DNA from: Viola odorata
Taxonomy: Eukaryota > Streptophyta > Magnoliopsida > Malpighiales > Violaceae
NCBI GenBank assembly: GCA_963691705.1
Contig: OY829541.1
Span: forward strand, 37,713,661-37,777,660
DNA length: 64,000 nucleotides
Direction: 5' to 3'
This document shows, piece after piece, positions 9,999 to 21,265 of this stretch. A program made the translations under genes and the position numbers. Position 1 is the stretch's first letter. Every line of letters begins with the position of its first letter. A model generated the notes under the pieces. It saw only the letters and a list, made by a program, of their open reading frames with translations. It was not told where the DNA came from and did not search any database.

Positions 9999-10739
9999 TT
10001 AAGCACCTAGCAGCTGGTGAGAGAAATAACTCTGCATCAGTTCCCCGTTAAAGTACGTGCACCGTGCCGCTTGTTTTAGTACTTTCTTTTTCTCAGCGTT
10101 ATCTGCTGGTAACTCATCATGTTTCAAGTATTTTATGACGGGGATTCTCCAGTCATTTTTAGTTTCTTCTACGCAGAGCGTCGCCTGTTCTTCCATAAAG
10201 GAAGGTACGGGTATCTCTCGGTAGTACACCCCTTTAGGTATGGACGCTTCCGGGTTTGCCGCGAGTTTGGCGAGGTTATCTACTTCAGCATTATCCTCTC
10301 GAGGAATGTGCTCGAAGCTGACTTGTATGCCGCTTTTCTTTATTTCTATTAACTCGCGTTTCACCTTGGCAAGGTATTGCACCATAATGGGCTCCCTAGC
10401 TTGAGAGTGCCCTAGAACTTGGTCTATTATTAGCTTGGAGTCTCCACAGATTTTCAACCGCAGGTCTCCCAACCTCCCTGAGTCATGTATTCCTTTTATG
10501 GAGAAGTTTTTTCCTATCCTGAGCCCAGCTAGTAGCGCTTCGTATTCTACGACGTTATTGGACAACGACTACAGGATTCGGATGGCATATCACACATGGA
10601 TGTCGTGAGGCCCACTCATGAAGATTCCGGCTCCGGCAAGCTCTTGATTTTTGGCACCGTCCACGTGGATGACCCACAGGTCGGTGTAGGTTTCAGGGAA
10701 TGGGAGGTCCAACTTCTCTTTTTCTTTTTCAGTCAACTC
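9999..10739 (-). pseudogene. Second (archaeal-type) RNase H of Tat-M and linker
   Basis: The text WVIHVDGAKNQ…SNNVVEYEALLAGLRIG…CGDSKLIIDQV…EDNAEVDNLAKLA shows the four acidic residues (D, E, D, D) of an RNase H fold. It comes in addition to the normal gypsy RNase H upstream. An extra RNase H of this kind between RNase H and integrase is a hallmark of the Tat lineage. Stops (TGA and TAG near 10566-10590) break the frame between the first Asp and the Glu. A linker of about 90 residues to integrase follows, ending with stop at 9999-10001. Confidence 0.8.
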
Positions 10740-11994
10740 CGTCATTGGGTCTGGCGTAAAGGTGCATTCCGCGATAAAGTCCGCCAGAATTTGAGCCTTC
10801 ACAGATGGTCGGGATCTGTAGTGCAACCCATATTGTTCAAGCTCGATGGCCCAAATCAGCATTCTCCCTAAGGATTCGGGCTTCCGAAATATCCTTTTTA
10901 AAGGTTGATCCGTAAGCATGATGACGGTATGAGCTTGAAAATATCAGCCCATCTTCCGCGTGGCTTGTATCAACGCGAACGCTATTTTCTCAATACGGGC
11001 ATATCTCAGCTCGACATCTTTCAAGATGTGACTTACGAAGTATACACGGCGGTGTGCGTGATTGTCATCTCGCACAAGGACTGCACTGACCACTTCATCA
11101 GCAACCCCGAGGTATAAATACAGGATATCGCTAGGTTCAGGTCTTGTCAATACCAGGTCAGACGCTAGGTAGGCCTTCAGGCCTGCAAACGCCTCTTCGC
11201 ATTCTTCCGTCCATCCGAACACGGCTTTCTTACGTATAACTTTGAAAAGGGGGAGGCATCTCTCGCCTTGCTTAGAAATAAACCGTCCCAGAGCGATAAC
11301 ACGTCCCATTAGCTTTTGTATCTCCTTTACAGTTCGAGGAGATATCATGTCTTGGATGACTTTTATTTTTGAAGGGTTGGGTTGGATACCCTTTTGACTA
11401 ACCACGTAACCCATAAATTTACCCGTTTGAAAGGCAAACATGCACTTTCGAGGGTTTAACTTCATTTGTTATTGCTTCATTACTTCGAAGACTTCCGCTA
11501 GGTCGGATAGGTGGTCTTTGAAGCTTCGGCTTTTGACCAGTATGTCATCGACATACGCTTATATGTTTCGCCCAATCTGCTTTTCGAAGACTTGATTCGC
11601 CATTCGCTGGAAGGTGGCTCTAGCATTTTTCAACCCAAAAGGCATCGCGTGTAGCAATAAGTGGCCTTGGGAGTGATGAAAGCAGTTTTCTCTTCGTCCT
11701 CATTGGGCATGAGGATTTGGTGGTACCCCGAGTTGGCGTCTAGCGAGCTCAAATAAGCGTACCCGGTCGCTTGATCAACTAGCTGATCAATCCGAGGAAG
11801 CGGGTAACAATCTTTGGGACAGGCGTCGTTCAAATCAGTGAAGTCAATGCACATACGCCACTCTCCATTAGGTTTGGGAACCAGGACGGGGTTAGCCAAC
11901 CATTTAGGATATTGCACTTCACGAATAAAGCCAGCGTCGAGAAGCTTTGCTACTTCTTTGTCGACAACTATCACTTTTTTGCAGAGAAGGCACG
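10740..11994 (-). pseudogene. Tat-M reverse transcriptase and RNase H
   Basis: The fingers and palm read LLDAGFIREVQYP…VPKPNGEWRMCIDFTDLNDACPKDCYPLPRID, then MPFGLKNARATFQRM, the catalytic YVDD box (near 11550) and the thumb/connection MKLNPRKCMF. The gypsy RNase H follows (about 11130-10760). There is a frameshift near 11970, another near 11640 between the palm and MPFGLKN, a TAA two codons before YVDD, and a stop in front of MKLNP. The gene is inactive. Confidence 0.88.
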
Positions 11995-13029
11995 TCATTT
12001 TTGTTGGACCGGTTTTGCGTCAGGGTTGACATTAAGTCGATGCTCCGCTACCTCCCGTGAGATACCGGGCATGTCGGCTGATTTCCATGCAAACTCTCCT
12101 TTGAATTTGTTCAATAACTGGGCTAACTGAAAGTTTTCTTCCGGGTTGAGGTTATCGCTAACCAGGAATATGGCCCCATTGACCCCGTTAACTGGAACGT
12201 GAATCATCTTGTCCAAAGGCTGAGTGCGCTTCTCATCGCCTTGTTCATATGGATCCACCGTTACGCACACGTACCTATCGCAACTCTTCTGAGTCATGAG
12301 CAGGTAGCATTCAGCCGCTAACTTCTGATTACCCCAGATTGAGACCACACCATCCCAGGAAGGATATTTCAACCTCAGATGTTTCTGTGATATCACTGCT
12401 CCGAAACGGTTGAGGAATGGCCTCCCCAATATGGCGTTATAAGGCAGATTTAGATCCACCACCAAGAATAGAAGCTCCTCTGACCGCTTGGAGGTATCTT
12501 CCTTAAAATATACCGGCAAGGTGGTTACTCCAGTCACCTGGATAGGGACTCTGTCTACTCCGATAATGGGTTTTTTATATGGCGTAAGCTCGTTATCAAG
12601 ACGCTTCATGAGATGGTAAGCTTTCAGTGAGAATAGGTTCACGGTACTTCCGTTGTCAACTAGGGTTCTTCTAACTCCATGGCTAGCAATAATGGGTGTA
12701 ACCACTAACGCATCGTTGTATGGATATACCACGCCCTTCTCGTCTTCTTCAGAAAAGCATAATACCATACGATCCAAGGCGCTTATCGCCTCACTTTTAA
12801 TTGACACGTCCGCTCGCTTTCGCTTGTCCCCCGTCGTAGGTGTCAGCTGTGCGGACTCGTCCAGATAAGGTGTGCCTCCACCGATGATGTTAATGATGGG
12901 GACATCTTCGTCATCAACCGTAAGCGTTTCCCTACCCCTTCCTGCAAGACCAGCGTCGTTGCCTGGGGCGCGGGAAGGTGCTGGTCTGTTGTCGGCTACT
13001 CTATTTGTTAGGTTGCTCTTGACCACTTC
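11995..13029 (-). pseudogene. Tat-M protease and start of reverse transcriptase
   Basis: The frame is open for 344 codons directly after the in-frame TGA that ends gag. The aspartic protease motif VDNGSTVN sits near the middle, with ILGRPFLN as its C-terminal signature, so this is a retropepsin. The end (ISREVAEHRLNVNPDAKPV) is the entry to reverse transcriptase. It is stopped by TGA at 11995-11997, where the Tat-P copy has CGA. Confidence 0.85.
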
Positions 13030-13032
13030 TCA
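13030..13032 (-). other. In-frame UGA between gag and pol
   Basis: The minus strand reads …GEFAVKI-TGA-EVVKSN…, with pol continuing in the same frame. Tat-P has the same TGA at the same place (38466-38468). A stop shared by two diverged copies may be the natural gag/pol boundary. Confidence 0.55.
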
Positions 13033-13173
13033 TATTTTGACGGCGAATTCTCCCAGATAGCCTTCTTCAACTAGGCGCTCTATCGCCAGCTTAAGTTCTC
13101 TACACACTTCCATAGAGTGTCCCTTAGCTTTGTGAAATTTGCAATAAGCGTTTTCTCTTCTTCCCAAGGTTAC
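13033..13173 (-). pseudogene. Tat-M gag, C-terminal zinc-finger part
   Basis: This encodes the end of Gag with a Cys/His cluster (YCKFHKAKGHS-EVC) and the tail LVEEGYLGEFAVKI. It is continuous with 20575-20772 once the chromovirus at 13174-20574 and one copy of GTTAC are removed. Tat-P carries the matching text at 38330-38468. Confidence 0.85.
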
Positions 13174-14145
13174 TGATGCGAATCCACGCATCCAGGTGCC
13201 GTTACCGCCAGCTGGTCCAATGACTCGAGCCAGAGCTCAAAAGCTTCAAGACAGATTGTCATCTCTCATTCACAAGGAGTTGGAGTGTGAGATGACAAGT
13301 GAGAAAGTTGCACTTTGAGAGAAGACGCCAAGAGTGGTGAATCTTCTCACCTTCACCATGAGCGATGATGATTCTGCTAGAAAGGGCACTTGATCATTTC
13401 CCTCTAACGGAACTTGTCCGTTTCTCACAAACGGCATTTGTCCGTTTCCCTACCCATTGCCGTTTCACTCATCTATCGCGCGTGCCGTTTGCTGTGCCCG
13501 TTCCGCGTATCCGTTTCACGCCTGCCTGCTCTTTGTTGGAAATGACTCCTGCCCGATTCGGCACCTGTCCGTTTCGCTGTTTCTGTCTGCTGTGAAGGAA
13601 ACGGTGCCTATCCGATTCGCTTGTCCTGGAGCTGGCACGCGTTTGACTGTTTTTTTTTGCTTAATTAATTAATTAGACCCTTTAATTAATTAGTTAAGTG
13701 TTTTAATTAGTTAAGTGTTTTACCTTATTTAATATTCCTATTTTGGAATTAGGGTTTTGCTTGTAAGATACTATATAAGGAGCCGCTTGGCCTCCTTATT
13801 TCTTTGGCTGTTATTTTGATAAATTAAGACTTATCTCTTTCAAATCTCCGCCCCTTGTTCAAGTGGTTGAACCTTGTTCTTCTTGAGTCCGCAATACTTG
13901 AGTCGTATACAAGTAAATTCTGGAATTGCATCCTACTTGTTGTCTGCCCTAGGTTGATATCCACAAGGGATATAGGCGTAGTGGATTCGACAAGGACCCT
14001 CTCTTGTTCGGATTTAGGTTGGTTGTTGCTTAGCGTTCAGCAGGCTTAAATTGTGTAAGTGAGTTCTATTATTCCGCAGGGAAATCCGTCTTTGAACAAC
14101 GATCAAATTTGGTGCTACGCATCCTAAGGAACCAGGATCGTATCA
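13174..14145 (+). repeat. 5' LTR of the chromovirus
   Basis: This starts TGATGCGAATCC and ends CGTATCA. A TATA box (TATATAAG) is at 13773-13780. It is 20 bases longer than the 3' LTR, mainly through an extra TTAATTAGTTAAGTG unit near 13690-13720. It also contains the same codons that end the pol frame in the 3' LTR. Confidence 0.92.
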
Positions 14146-14147
14146 GT

Positions 14148-14911
14148 TGGTAGCGGAGCTTAAGGCGTTCAAAGATTGGTAAATATCTTTATTTGTTTCA
14201 AGTTTTCATCATTGAAATCGGTAATTCATTCTACTCCATTCAAAACCGATTTCTTTGCTGTACTTGGTTCGTTACATGTGCAAAATTCAGGCAGTGTCGA
14301 AATTGAAGTTTAATATATAGCTATTGAAGCCCGATTTTAGCGATTTTGGTCTCGTTGGAAAGCTGCACCTGTTAGGCTTCCGAATCAAAAAGAACCAGTT
14401 GATTCGGAGTTAAGAATAAAAATTTGTGATCAAAACACTAAGCTGTGTTCATAGTCAAAAAAAAATCAATTCTGCAAATACAAAAATATATAGAAGTATT
14501 TGCGCCACAAAAGTTCGATTAATCAAGGAAATGAATTGAAGGAAAATTGTGTTTGAAATCAGAATTGGAGATTAATTTTATTTGAGTCCTTTCGAGTCAA
14601 ATAGGGCTTTTCTTTGATTCCTTAATATTGCTTTCTATTACACTTGTTATTCGTTTAATTGATTGATCTTGCAATTATTCGAATAACAAGTATCACCGTT
14701 TGTTTGAAGCTGGTTTTCTTTGAGAGTCTTCTTGGAAGCTTTTCTTTGAACTCTTGAGTCTCACTAAACACTTGAACAATTGCAGGAGTTTTGAGAGGAT
14801 TTTGGGTGAGTTTATTAGAGTGTTTAAACACGAGAGTAAACACGTGAGGGAGTGCTAGGTTAGTGCAATTTTACGTTTTCTTTTGTGTTGTGAATTTCAG
14901 GAAACTTATAG
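14148..14911 (+). promoter_or_regulatory. Primer binding site and leader of the chromovirus
   Basis: TGGTAGCGGAGC begins two bases after the LTR and is the likely primer binding site; it resembles the initiator-methionine tRNA type (TGGTATCAGAGC) with changes. The following about 750 bases have no credible ORF and form an untranslated leader. Confidence 0.6.
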
Positions 14912-15646
14912 ATGTCTCAAGAAGGAGTACAACAACCCGATTTGTCGGCCATGTTAGCTGGCATAACGGAATAGCTTAGAACAATGACTGAACGGCAATT
15001 AGCTGCCGATGCAAGGATGGGTCGGGTGGAAGCGTTGGCCACTATAAACCCGAACCCTAGAGCAGCGGAGGATCAACGTGATGGACATCTGACCGATCTG
15101 TCCGAGGAGGATGACAACGCCCGTCGACCACGTGATGTGAATCGGCAGCATGCTCTTGCCCTCGTTCCTCCCAAGCGACTTGCTAGACGTGGACCACAAA
15201 TTCCACGTCCTGATCTGGAAGAAGAACCTGATGGGGGAGAGGGATGGATAAATGCAAGGGATGGTCAGCACAGGGGGAGAAGAGACGGTCGGGGTGTTAG
15301 AAGAGAACAGGAGGAGGACCGATTGGATGCTAATCTCAGTAGCATCAAAATGAAAATACCTCCGTTTGAAGGTACTGATGACCCTGATACCTTCTTGACA
15401 TGGGAACGAAAGGTAGATGCTATTTTCTTATGCCACAATTATTCGGAGAGTAAAAAGGTTAAGCTGGCAGCAGTGGAATTCGGTGGATATGCTAGTCATT
15501 GGTGGGAGCAGCTCAACCTGAAGAGAGCAGCTGTTTATGCTGGTCCGATTAATGATTGGGGTGAGATGAAACAGGCGATGAGGCAACGGTTTGTTCCTAC
15601 CCATTTTCACCATGAGCTTCATCAACGGCTCCAAACCTTGAAGTAA
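14912..15646 (+). pseudogene. Chromovirus gag, N-terminal part
   Basis: The likely start is ATG 14912-14914 (MSQEGVQQPDLSAML); an in-frame TAG at 14972-14974 cuts it, so a later ATG at 14984 opens the visible frame. An Arg-rich acidic stretch leads to the retrotransposon gag core (KIPPFEGTDDPDTFLTWERKVD … YASHWWEQL … RFVPTHFHHELHQRLQTLK). The frame ends at TAA 15644-15646, where related elements have Gln (…LRQGSK…), and continues in the same frame after it. Confidence 0.85.
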
Positions 15647-17188
15647 GGCAGCAAGAGAGTTGGGGTTTATTTTAATGAGATGGAGATTGCTTTAGCTCAA
15701 GCAAGGATTACTGAGGAACTTGAGGTAACAATGGCTCGGTTTATTACCGACGCCTTAGAGCTGACTCAATACAATACTCTCGAGGAGATGCTTCACATGG
15801 CTCAAAAGATTGAGAAGCATCATAGGAAAGCTAGGAGTTCCTATACGACTGCTTATTCCTCATCTTGGAAGAAGTCGTCGTGGTCCAAGGGAGACAAAGG
15901 TGGCTCCATTTCAAAGAGCTCCACTAGTGCCGTTATCCCTTCCAAAACGGCTACTAACAAATCTTATACTCCACCTGTGGATCGGCCAGCCACTAAGGAT
16001 ATTGTCTGTTTCAAGTGCAACGGCCGAGGGCATAAGAAATCGGAATGCCCAAATAAGAGAGTTTTCATCATCAGGCCGAATAGAGAGGAAGAATCGGATG
16101 ATGAGCAGGAGGAATCGGAAACTGAGGAAGATGGTCATGTCGATTCGGATGTTGACTGTCAGAGAGGTGAGCAGGTTCAGCTGCTTGTTGTACATCGGAA
16201 TCTAAGCGTACAGGCCACCGAAGAAGTGTGTGACGAGGAACAACGGACCAATCTGTTCCATACCCGTGGTGTGATTGACAAAAAGGGTTGTTCCATCATC
16301 ATTGACAACGGTAGTTGCACTAATTGCGCGAGTTGGTTAATGGTCGATAAACTCGGTTTACCAACGGTAAAACATCCGAAGCCATATCAGCTTCATTGGA
16401 TGACAGACGGGACCGGCGTCAGGGTGAATCGGCAAGTGCTTGTCAGATTTAGTATCGGCAAGTACCAGGATGAAGTACTTTATGATGTGGTCCCTATGCA
16501 AGCGAGTCATATCATTCTTGGCAGACCATGGCAGTTTGACAGAGACGCGACCCATGAGGGAAAACGGAATCTCTATAAGCTGGTCAAGGATGGTAAGAAG
16601 TTTACTTTAGCGCCCCTCACACCAGCCGAAGTCCTTGAGGATCAGCAATGGCTTGCTAAGTCTTACGTTGAATATGAAATTGCAAAACAGCTTACGAGAG
16701 AAAAAGAAGGTTTGAGTGTGAAGAATGAAGAGAGGAATACTGAGTGTGTGAGCCTTAAACATTCGCATGAAAATAGCAAGCATGCGGAGGGAGAGTGTAA
16801 ACATTCGCACAAAAAGAGTAAGCGTGCTGAGAGTGGCATTCAGAGAAAAGGAGAGGCAAGTAAAAAGAAATTGAGTGTATATGCCAAGGGGAGCGAAGTG
16901 GAGAGAGCACTGATTTTTCAAAAACACTATTTTGGCGTGAGCCGTCCTATTCTCTTAATCCGTTTTCGCTCTTATTGTTTGACGTCAGATGACGCGGAAC
17001 GGTCACATGCCGTTCCGATTGCTCTTTCTTCTCTTTTGCAGGAATTTAGGGATGTGCTGCCCGAGGAGATGCCGCCTGGATTGCCTCCGATCTGAGGCAT
17101 AGAACATCAGATTGACTTTGTCCCTGGATCGGCAATTCCTCATCGGCCATCCTACCCAACTAACCCAGAGGAGACCAAGGAACTATAA
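15647..17188 (+). pseudogene. Chromovirus gag C-terminus, zinc knuckle and protease
   Basis: This is the same frame as the upstream gag. It holds a helical end of Gag, a CCHC zinc knuckle (CFKCNGRGHKKSECP near 16008), an acidic stretch, then the protease with IIDNGSCTNCAS (near 16300) and the flap/second motif HIILGRPWQFD. A Lys-rich spacer follows and the reverse transcriptase entry FRDVLPEEMPPGLPPI. TGA at 17093-17095 (Arg in relatives, LPPIRGIEHQID) and TAA at 17186-17188 (Gln in relatives, ELQRQVD) break it. Confidence 0.85.
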
Positions 17189-19205
17189 CGGCAAGTGGAC
17201 GATTTGCTTGCGCGTGGGTACGTCCGGGAGAGCCTATCTCCATGTGTCGTTCCAGTTATTCTAGTCCCAAAGAAGGATGGTAGTTGGCGCATGTGTGTTG
17301 ATTGTCGAGCAATCAACAAAATAACTGTAAAGTATCGCCACCCTATTCCTCGTTTAGATGATATGTTAGACGAATTAAGTGGTAGTAGAATATTTTCTAA
17401 AATTGATTTAATGAGTGGCTACAAGCAGATTCGTATGAAAGAAGGAGATGAATGGATGGTTATGCCATTTGGCTTGACTAATGCTCCTAGCACCTTTATG
17501 AGATTAATGAACCATGTACTTCGGCACTTAATTGGCAGATTTGTTGTTGTTTATTTTGATGATATTTTAATCTATAGCAAATCGTTTGATGAGCATGTTT
17601 TACATCTTAGGGAGGTTTTTCTAACACTTCGTGAGCAGAACTTATATGCTAAACCTAGTAAGTGTTCTTTCGCAATGGAACAAGTTGGCTTTCTTGGTTT
17701 TATTGTGAGTGCAGATGGCGTTAAAGTGGATAAAGAGAAGATCCGCGCGATTCAGGAGTGGCCGACGCCGAAGACCGTTAGTGATGTGAGATCATTCCAT
17801 GGGTTGGCGAGCTTCTATCGGCGATTTGTAAAGGACTTTAGCACCATCGTTGTTCCTCTGAATGATTTAACAAAGAAGAATGTTGTTTTCAGGTGGGAAC
17901 AGCCACAGGAGGAGGCGTTTGCTACACTCAAGGAACGGCTCTGTGCCGCTCCAGTGCTAGCACTACCCGACTTCAGCAAGGCGTTTGAGATAGAGTGTGA
18001 CGCCAGCGGATTAGGAATCGGCGCCGTTCTGATGCAGGAGAAACGACCGATTGCCTTTTTCAGTGAGAAGCTCAAGGATGCTCAACTCAGGTATCTGACA
18101 TATGATAAGGAGTTCTATGCTCTTGTCCGAGCGTTGGAGACATGGCAACACTACCTGATGCCGAGAGAGTTCATCATCCACACTGACCATTTGAGCTTGA
18201 AGTACCTCAAGGGACAAGGGAAGCTCAATCGGCAACATGCCGTTTGGATGGAATTTATTGAGGCTTTCCCTTATCACATTCAATACAAGCAAGGTAAAGA
18301 GAATATTGTTGCTGATGCACTATCGCGAAGGTACGCGTTAATTACTTCTCTTAATGCCAAATTACTTGGATTTTCGCACATTATAGCACTCTATGCTGCC
18401 GATGCTGATTTTGGTGATGTTTATGTGCATGGCGTTTCTATTTCTGGTTCTAAATTTTATAAGCATGAGGGATATTTATTTAGGGGCAAACACTTGTGTA
18501 TTCCTCATTGCTCTCTTCGTGAGTTACTTGTGCATGAAGCCCATAGTGGTGGTTTAATGGGTCACTTTGGCGTGACTAAGACGTTAGATGTGTTACAGGA
18601 TCACTTTTATTGGCCTCACATGAAGCGTGATGTAGTGCGCATTATTGCTAGATGTTTAATTTGTCGTAGAGCCAAGTCTAAGTCTGCTGGTCCTGGAGAA
18701 TACATGCCGTTACCTGTTCCTTCTCATCCCTGGACCGATTTGTCCATGGACTTTGTCGTAGGACTGCCTCGTTCTAAGAATGGGAAGGATAGTGTCTTTG
18801 TTGTGGTGGACAGATTTTCAAAAATGTCCCATTTTATTCCATGTTCTAGTACTTATGATGCTACTCAGATTGCTGATTTATTCTTTCGTGAAGTAGTCCG
18901 TTTACATGGTATTCCTTTGACTATTGTGAGTGATAGAGATACTAAGTTTCTTAGCCATTTTTGGCGTGTCTTGTGGAAGAAGCTTGGTACTAAATTGTTG
19001 TATTCTACATCATATCACCCACAAACGGATGGTCAAACCGAGGTGGTGAATCGGACCCTTGGTTCCCTTTTGCGCACCTTAGTGCGTAAGCATGTTTCTA
19101 CATGGGTTGATCATTTACCATTTATCGAATTTGCTTACAACCGTGTTGTTCATTCTACTACTCATTACTCGCCGTTTGAACTTGTTTATGGATTTAACTT
19201 CTTTA
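17189..19205 (+). pseudogene. Chromovirus reverse transcriptase, RNase H and integrase
   Basis: Counting from 17195, the reverse transcriptase is at residues 1-200 with YFDD at 120-123. RNase H is at about 235-365 ([14 protein letters not shown] … TDHLSLKYL … [10 protein letters not shown]), and the integrase zinc region at about 445-495 ([13 protein letters not shown] … CLICRRAK). The catalytic integrase residues are D519, D580 and E616, which is exact DD35E spacing. Between E86-W87 and M88 (17455/17456) an in-frame stretch of about 14 codons of the palm, present in relatives of this group, is missing, so the enzyme is probably dead. A short deletion near 19190-19205 shifts the frame after ELVYGFN. 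Confidence 0.9.
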
Positions 19206-19841
19206 CCTTTGAGTGATGTTGTAAGTTTAGATGGTGCACAGAAGGCTGATTTTGTCAAGCAATTACATGCTACGGCAAAACAGAACATTGAGCGCATGAA
19301 TGAGAAGCTTATGCAGAAACGGAACGATGGCCGACGACTAGTAACGTTCCAGGTTAGAGATTGGGTATGGCTGCATATGTGCAAGGAGCGTTCCAGATAC
19401 CAACGTCGCGGCAAGCTATCTCCTAGAGGAGACGGACCGTTCCAGATTGTTGAGAAGATCAACAACAATGCCTATAAACTGGCGTTGCCAAGTGAGTATG
19501 GTGTCGTTAGCTCTACTTTCAATGTGTCTGACTTAGTTTTGTTTGATGCAGATGACGAGCATGGACTTGCTGTTGATGCCGATTCGGATTCGAGAGCGAA
19601 TCCTTCCGAAGGGGGAGGGGATGATGCGAATCCACGCATCCAGGTGTCGTTACCGCCAGCTGGTCCAATGACTCGAGCCAGAGCTCAAAAGCTTCAAGAC
19701 AGATTGTCATCTCTCATTCACAAGGAGCTGGAGTGTGAGATGACAAGTGAGAAAGTTGCACTTCGAGAGAAGACGCCAAGAGTGGTGAATCTTCTCACCT
19801 TCACCATGAGCGATGATGATTCTGCTAGAAACGACACTTGA
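19206..19841 (+). pseudogene. Chromovirus integrase C-terminal part, running into the 3' LTR
   Basis: In the frame after the shift, the text [17 protein letters not shown] … VRDWVWLHM … RRGKLSPRGDGPFQIVEKINNNAYKLALP is the usual gypsy integrase tail. It continues past the purine tract into the LTR (from 19623) and stops at TGA 19839-19841. The segment GPMTRARAQKLQ is typical of these elements. Overlap of the pol end with the 3' LTR is described for the CRM group, where the C-terminal motif is linked to centromere targeting. Confidence 0.8.
19609..19622 (+). promoter_or_regulatory. Polypurine tract of the chromovirus
   Basis: AAGGGGGAGGGGA directly precedes the 3' LTR start TGATGCG at 19623. 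It lies inside the pol frame. Confidence 0.88.
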
Positions 19842-20574
19842 CCGTTTCCCTCAAACGGCACTTGTCCGTTTCTCACAAACGGCATTTGTCCGTTTCCCTA
19901 CCCGTTGCCGTTTCACTCATCTATCGTGCGTGCCGTTTGCTGTGCCCGTTCCGCGTATCCATTTCGCGCCTGCCTGCTCTTTGTTGGAAACGACTCCTGC
20001 CCGATTCGGCACCTGTCCGTTTCGCTGTTTCTGTCTGCTGTGAAGGAAACGGTGCCTATCCGATTTGCTTGTCCTGGAGCTAGCACGCGTTTGACTGTTT
20101 TTTTTGCTTAATTAATTAATTAGACCCTTTAATTAATTAGTTAAGTGTTTTACCTTATTTAATATTCCTATTTTGGAATTAGGGTTTTGCTTGTAAGATA
20201 CTATATAAGGAGCCGCTTGGCCTCCTTATTTCTTTGGCTGTTATTTTGATAAATTGAGACTCTCTCTTTCAAATCTCCGCCCCTTGTTCAAGTGGTTGAA
20301 CCTTGTTCTTCTTGAGTCCGCAATACTTGAGTCGTATACAAGTAAATTCTGGAATTGCATCCTACTTGTTGTCTGCCCTAGGTTGATATCCACAAGGGAT
20401 ATAGGCGTAGTGGATTCGACAAGGACCCTCTCTTGTTCGGATTTAGGTTGGTTGTTGCTTAGCGCTCAGCAGGCTTAAATTGTGTAAGTGAGTTCTATTA
20501 TTCCGCAGGGAAATCCGTCTTTGAACAACGATCAAATTTGGTGCTACGCATCCTAAGGAACCAGGATCGTATCA
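19623..20574 (+). repeat. 3' LTR of the chromovirus
   Basis: 952 bases, the partner of 13174-14145, with TATATAAG at 20203-20210. It is followed by the target duplication GTTAC (20575-20579). Confidence 0.92.
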
Positions 20575-20772
20575 GTTACCCCCGGTCTCATAGGGGCCGG
20601 ATAACGGATGGGCAAGTGCCGCTGTTCCGCTATCGCTAGTATTTCTGCTCTGGGTAAGATAAGGGAAGGAAGGTCTAGGTCATAAACTCGTCCCTTAAGG
20701 GGATCTCTCTGTCGCTGCGTTGAGGAGTCACGAAGCTTTCCCTTCGAGGAGTTGCCTTTTCACCGATTAGAG
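20575..20772 (-). pseudogene. Tat-M gag, middle fragment
   Basis: The minus strand encodes the basic, Pro-rich Gag linker that matches 38140-38335 of Tat-P (R-R-K-G-N-S-S … PAPMRPGVT). It breaks off at 20770-20772, where a GAG shared by both partners joins it to the Ogre-like array. The Gag core that should come before it is missing; the next piece of gag is at 34506. Confidence 0.82.
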
Positions 20773-21265
20773 TAGAGCCGTTATTTTAAGACGTCCGAGT
20801 GGAGTCATCAGTGTCCGAGTGGAACTGAAGTTTGCAAGGCATCCGAGTGGAGCCACCAGCGTCTGAGTAGAGCTAGATTTATGTTTATGCATCGCGGTAT
20901 TCGAGGGGAGACGCCCGAGTGAAGCCGCATTTTACATTCCTGCAAGGCATCCGAGTGGAGCCATCAGCGTCCGATTGGAGCTGAATTTTTTTTCGTGCAA
21001 TTTAAATTCCCGCGCCAACATCCAAATTGAGGTACGTTTACATTTACGCAATTTAAATTTCTGCAAGACGTCCGAGTGGAGGTAAGATCACATTTTCGCT
21101 ATTTACATTTCTGCATCATGGTATCCAAATGGAGCCATTTTCTTTTATGTCCTCACATATCATTTTGCATCTAAAACATTCGTGGCACTGGGGCAACCTT
21201 CTTTACTGCTCATCAAAAATTTTAGTTACACTTTATTTTTGATAAGACAGTAAAGAGGGGGCAAC
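20770..21265 (+). repeat. Truncated 3' internal end of the Ogre-like unit with polypurine tract
   Basis: This contains words of the CCGAGTGGAG repeat and ends in AAAGAGGGGGCAAC, the purine tract before the LTR. It equals 29732-30227. Confidence 0.8.

Larger units (their letters stand above)
13174..20574 (+). mobile_element. CRM-type chromovirus (Ty3/gypsy), degenerate full-length copy
   Basis: LTRs lie at 13174-14145 and 19623-20574, with the target duplication GTTAC at 13169-13173 and 20575-20579. A primer binding site, a long leader, gag, zinc knuckle, protease, reverse transcriptase, RNase H, integrase and a purine tract follow in the usual order. The motif [20 protein letters not shown] and the run of the pol frame into the 3' LTR point to the CRM group, which often lives at plant centromeres. 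By eye the two LTRs differ at a few per cent of sites, more than those of the other complete elements except Tat-P. Confidence 0.88.
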
